Notes under the pieces: model-generated
What the model was told of the DNA's origin: nothing
Database searches by the model: none
What the model saw: the letters and a program-made list of their open reading frames with translations, nothing else
Shown: positions 61,508 to 64,000 of the stretch, one piece after another
Layout of the letters: each line of letters opens with the position of its first letter
Numbering within the stretch: the stretch's first letter is position 1
Position numbers and translations under genes: made by a program
Source of the DNA: Effrenium voratum
Taxonomy: Eukaryota > Sar > Dinophyceae > Suessiales > Symbiodiniaceae
Assembly (NCBI GenBank): GCA_963377175.1
Contig: CAUJNA010003242.1
Location: 221,614-285,613, forward strand
Length of the DNA stretch: 64,000 bases
Direction: 5' to 3'

Positions 61508-61729
61508 TTATTTTTTTATTTTTATATTTTTCTTATGTGAAAGCATTGTAGTAGAATTATTTGAAGTTGTATTTTTTATAGTATTTATTAAATAATTGTT
61601 TTTTGTATCAACTATATCTTTTATAGTATCATAATCTAAATTCTTATATTGTTTATCGTATTTTGACGGTTCTTTTGTCAGTTTCTTCTCTAATGGAATT
61701 TTGTTTTGCTTGTCTTTATTTCTAAACAT
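61508..61729 (-). CDS. Small basic protein, 73 aa
   Basis: MFRNKDKQNKIPLEKKLTKE... ends HKKNIKIKK. Lys/Asn-rich. Intact here, broken in element 1 (18,057-18,277). It lies between MCP and the 147-aa gene in both. Function unknown. Confidence 0.5.
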   Translation of the reverse strand: MFRNKDKQNKIPLEKKLTKEPSKYDKQYKNLDYDTIKDIVDTKNNYLINTIKNTTSNNSTTMLSHKKNIKIKK

Positions 61730-61740
61730 TATTATTAATA

Positions 61741-62184
61741 TTATTGAGATAATGTTAGTTCAGTTATACGCTTTATACACTCTTCTAATTCGTCTCTATA
61801 TTTATACAAATAACTTAAATCATCTTCATCTAATGGAATTTTCTTTTCTTCTTGTTCTTTTAAAAAGTCGGTATAATCAACTCTACTATAATCTGTATAA
61901 TGTATTTTGTTATTTTCTGGATGTAATTTTAAGTAATCATTTTCATAATTAATAATTTCACTATACATGCCTATTATAAGTCCTTCAATATTACCTTTTC
62001 TGTAGTATAAATGATTTAAATCATTGCTTTCGTGCTCTTCCTTATCTTTATTTAACACTTCCTTGCCACAATGACATTCGTATTTACTATTTGATATTTT
62101 GTATTCTTTCTCTTTCTCTCGCTCTATCAATCTTTCATAAGCATATTCAACATCATTGTCCCATTTCTCAGCATCAATACTCAT
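61741..62184 (-). CDS. Conserved PLV protein, 147 aa, Cys/His cluster
   Basis: MSIDAEKWDNDVEYAYERLI..., with CHCGKEVLNKDKEEHESNDLNH. Same length and high identity to 17,604-18,047. Function unknown. Confidence 0.7.
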   Translation of the reverse strand: MSIDAEKWDNDVEYAYERLIEREKEKEYKISNSKYECHCGKEVLNKDKEEHESNDLNHLYYRKGNIEGLIIGMYSEIINYENDYLKLHPENNKIHYTDYSRVDYTDFLKEQEEKKIPLDEDDLSYLYKYRDELEECIKRITELTLSQ

Positions 62185-62250
62185 ATATAAGTTATATATA
62201 TATATTTATTTATTGTTCTGGTGTTGAATTAGGGTTGAAACGCGAAGCAT

Positions 62251-63030
62251 TTAACCCGAATTATCATTCGGGTTGAACCCATTAGAAATATCAGTAGTAG
62301 GATTAATTTCAGTCATACCTTGTCCTTCCCAATTATTGAAACTGTGTTTATCTAATAAGTTGTTGCTTTCTATTTCTCCAGTTATTGCTGCGTCATCAAA
62401 CATTGCTATAGGATCTCCGCGATTTCTAAATCGTAAGTATCGCGGGTTTTTCTGTTGATTACTTCCTGATACAAAAGGTGATGAATAAACAGTAGTAGCA
62501 TATTTGTTTCCGTGTCTATTGTTAATTTCTTGAACAACGGATGAGCCGAGGGAATGGCCGACCAGTCTATTAACATCTGGATTTTTCCTTAATTCTTCCA
62601 TTGCGTCTTTATATCTTTCGCTTAATTGAACATTATGAGTAGGAATAAAAAACAAATCTGCAATTACATCATTGACTTTGTGATTTAGTCCCGTTTTAGC
62701 ACCAGTACCACCAATATATAAAGTGTTGCCTATTCTTGTTATTCCATGTATATTTGAATACGCGGCGTCTAACCCTTTAACATCATCAATTTTATTTTTA
62801 TTTTGAACATTGATTTCTTCGGCATAACGTGTTTTATGTTTCATTATTTGCTTATCAAACTGTTTATTGAAACCTCCTACTTTGTCTTCCAATTTCTTTT
62901 TATGGTTAAAAAATACATCTTCTATTAAATCCTTACCTGCAGTATATGCTTTATCACTTGCTACGCCTGCCATCATTTGCGTAGGCGTCCTGCCTTCAAT
63001 AGCACCTAATAATAGTTGTCTTCCTATCAT
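62251..63030 (-). CDS. Lipase-like alpha/beta-hydrolase, 259 aa, intact
   Basis: The nucleophile elbow GHSLGSS puts Ser at about residue 160. Candidate acid and base are Asp206 (FRNRGDPIAMF) and His229 (DKHSFNNW). A 'YIGGTGAKTGLNHKVNDVIADL' block before the elbow resembles class-3 lipases. The N-terminal 90 residues look helical. It might open host or vesicle membranes at entry or exit; this is inference. Divergent from the penton gene across a palindromic promoter region. Confidence 0.7.
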   Translation of the reverse strand: MIGRQLLLGAIEGRTPTQMMAGVASDKAYTAGKDLIEDVFFNHKKKLEDKVGGFNKQFDKQIMKHKTRYAEEINVQNKNKIDDVKGLDAAYSNIHGITRIGNTLYIGGTGAKTGLNHKVNDVIADLFFIPTHNVQLSERYKDAMEELRKNPDVNRLVGHSLGSSVVQEINNRHGNKYATTVYSSPFVSGSNQQKNPRYLRFRNRGDPIAMFDDAAITGEIESNNLLDKHSFNNWEGQGMTEINPTTDISNGFNPNDNSG

Positions 63031-63035
63031 ATATT

Positions 63036-63068
63036 ATTCATAGATATTTTATTAAAATATCTATGAAT
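63036..63068. promoter_or_regulatory. 33-bp palindrome between lipase-like and penton genes
   Basis: Perfect 15-bp arms (ATTCATAGATATTTT and its complement) around ATT. Each arm holds TCTA pointing to one of the two divergent genes. It may be a bidirectional late promoter or operator. The region is reduced to 42 bp and lacks the palindrome in element 1. Confidence 0.5.
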
Positions 63069-63133
63069 AATTATAATTACAAAGTAATTATCAATAATAA
63101 TTATATTATAAATTTCTATTGTATATTATATTT

Positions 63134-63988
63134 ATGAGTGACAGATTAACATATAAAAAAATCTATGTTGATAGTGCCTACAGATTACCAGAAAGTAATT
63201 CTACCAGTGACTTTATTATAGAACTTGACCAAAACTTTGAAATTCCACCAAGAACAAAAATGTTCGTGACAGAGTGTTCATTCAGCACTCCGTTTTATAC
63301 AACAGAGAAAGGGTTTTACGAACGCTTCTATATTATGTTATATAATAGTTCAAATGTCTTATTAAGAAGCACTGCCGTTGATGTATCCGGTGAAATTTAT
63401 TATGCTAATCAATTATCATACAAAATACAAACGGAATTAAACACGGCATTTAATGATATTGTGCCTGACTTATTCTTGACAGTATATGGACAAAGCGAAC
63501 GCAAAATGGAACTTAAATTAAATGACCCCCTAACTTACAAAATCAAAATACCTACAGATGAAGAATTAGAAACTTATGTAAATGGCGAATGGAACAGAGG
63601 ACAGTTTGAATATGACAATTTAAGACCAAAATCTATTAATTATTTATTAAGTAATTATATTGCCTATGATCCTGCGTCATCTTGGTTAAGTGGATACTTT
63701 AATTTAGTTCCTTTTCAGAATATATACATAAATTGTCCTCAATTAAGCGATTATAAATATTCAGCGCCTAATAATTTCAGCAGTTCAGTAATTAAAAAAG
63801 TTCAAATTAATCAACAACTTGGCGGAGTTATAACAGATTTTACAGCGCCCATATATGCAGATTTTATTGATGTAGGCGGTAAAAATATTAAGAGACTACA
63901 CTTTAGAATAACAACTTCAAGAAACGAATTAATTGATTTTCACGGCGTTCCCATTTCTTTTAGCATTCTCTTTCAATTAGATAACTAA
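63134..63988 (+). CDS. Penton (minor capsid) protein, 284 aa, intact
   Basis: Starts MSDRLTYKKIYVDSAYRLPE, with TTTCTATTG about 22 nt upstream. The N-terminal 'YVDSAYR....STSDFIIEL' opening is that of PLV and virophage pentons, which form single jelly-roll pentamers at the vertices. Ends FHGVPISFSILFQLDN. It provides the reference for the 52-bp deletion in element 1. Confidence 0.8.
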   Translation: MSDRLTYKKIYVDSAYRLPESNSTSDFIIELDQNFEIPPRTKMFVTECSFSTPFYTTEKGFYERFYIMLYNSSNVLLRSTAVDVSGEIYYANQLSYKIQTELNTAFNDIVPDLFLTVYGQSERKMELKLNDPLTYKIKIPTDEELETYVNGEWNRGQFEYDNLRPKSINYLLSNYIAYDPASSWLSGYFNLVPFQNIYINCPQLSDYKYSAPNNFSSSVIKKVQINQQLGGVITDFTAPIYADFIDVGGKNIKRLHFRITTSRNELIDFHGVPISFSILFQLDN

Positions 63989-64000
63989 ATAAACCCCTAA

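Larger units (their letters stand above)
53873..64000. mobile_element. Element 2: related polinton-like virus, inverted, partial
   Basis: Same gene block as element 1 but in reverse order, so it is integrated in the opposite orientation; it continues past the window end. Proteins are roughly 75-90% identical to element 1 by eye, so it is not a recent copy of it. ATPase, penton, lipase-like and most small genes are intact. The start is placed at AGTTAGACCCGGCC by loose resemblance to the element 1 terminus. The other end and the target duplication are outside the window. Confidence 0.85.

Overview
The window is a eukaryotic nuclear locus carrying two integrated, partly decayed DNA viruses of the polinton-like virus (PLV) type. 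The host sequence is GC-rich and full of microsatellites. Its exons are small (33-200 bp) and its introns long. At least three introns appear to use a GA donor instead of GT (exon ends AG|GA, acceptor AG|). TTTAGGG-like repeats are also present. Together this points to a dinoflagellate, probably (about 0.7); no rRNA, spliced leader or marker gene is visible to prove it.

Host layout: a single + strand gene runs through nearly the whole window. Its exons, found by eye from about 0.85 kb to 52.5 kb, are collinear with an insulysin-like (M16 family) metallopeptidase, from the second M16 domain to near the C-terminus. A small NTF2/SnoaL-like gene (28.5-29.7 kb, same strand) lies inside one of its introns. 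Between exons lie long introns with a perfect (CTG)39, CATA/GCAC arrays, GT/CA tracts, about 1 kb of degenerate TTTCAGTTGG-type repeats, about 0.8 kb of CCCAC/CCCACC repeat and a degenerate TTTAGGG field.

Element 1 (5,253-26,351; 21.1 kb, AT-rich) has about 515-bp terminal inverted repeats and a 5-bp target duplication TAATA. It sits 2 nt inside a host intron, directly after exon 5,150-5,245. On the minus strand it carries an rve-type integrase, a large polymerase-B / SF1-helicase / zinc replication gene, F-box-like paralogues and a fibre with a C-terminal S74 chaperone. The structural block holds penton, lipase-like protein, double-jelly-roll major capsid protein (MCP) and packaging ATPase, with several small conserved genes. 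A C5-cytosine methyltransferase and three tandem-repeat arrays lie at the right end. Many genes are broken by homopolymer or dinucleotide slips, nonsense changes and deletions, so it is a dead or dying provirus.

Element 2 (about 53,873 to beyond the window end) is a related but clearly divergent PLV in the opposite orientation. Its ATPase, penton, lipase-like protein and most small genes are intact; only the MCP N-terminus is frameshifted in the visible part. Comparing the two copies shows which reading frames are real and where each break lies.

Two recurring upstream motifs suggest two expression classes: TTTAAAGA(A/C)AT before replication and accessory genes, and TCTA before the morphogenetic genes, the methyltransferase and the integrase.
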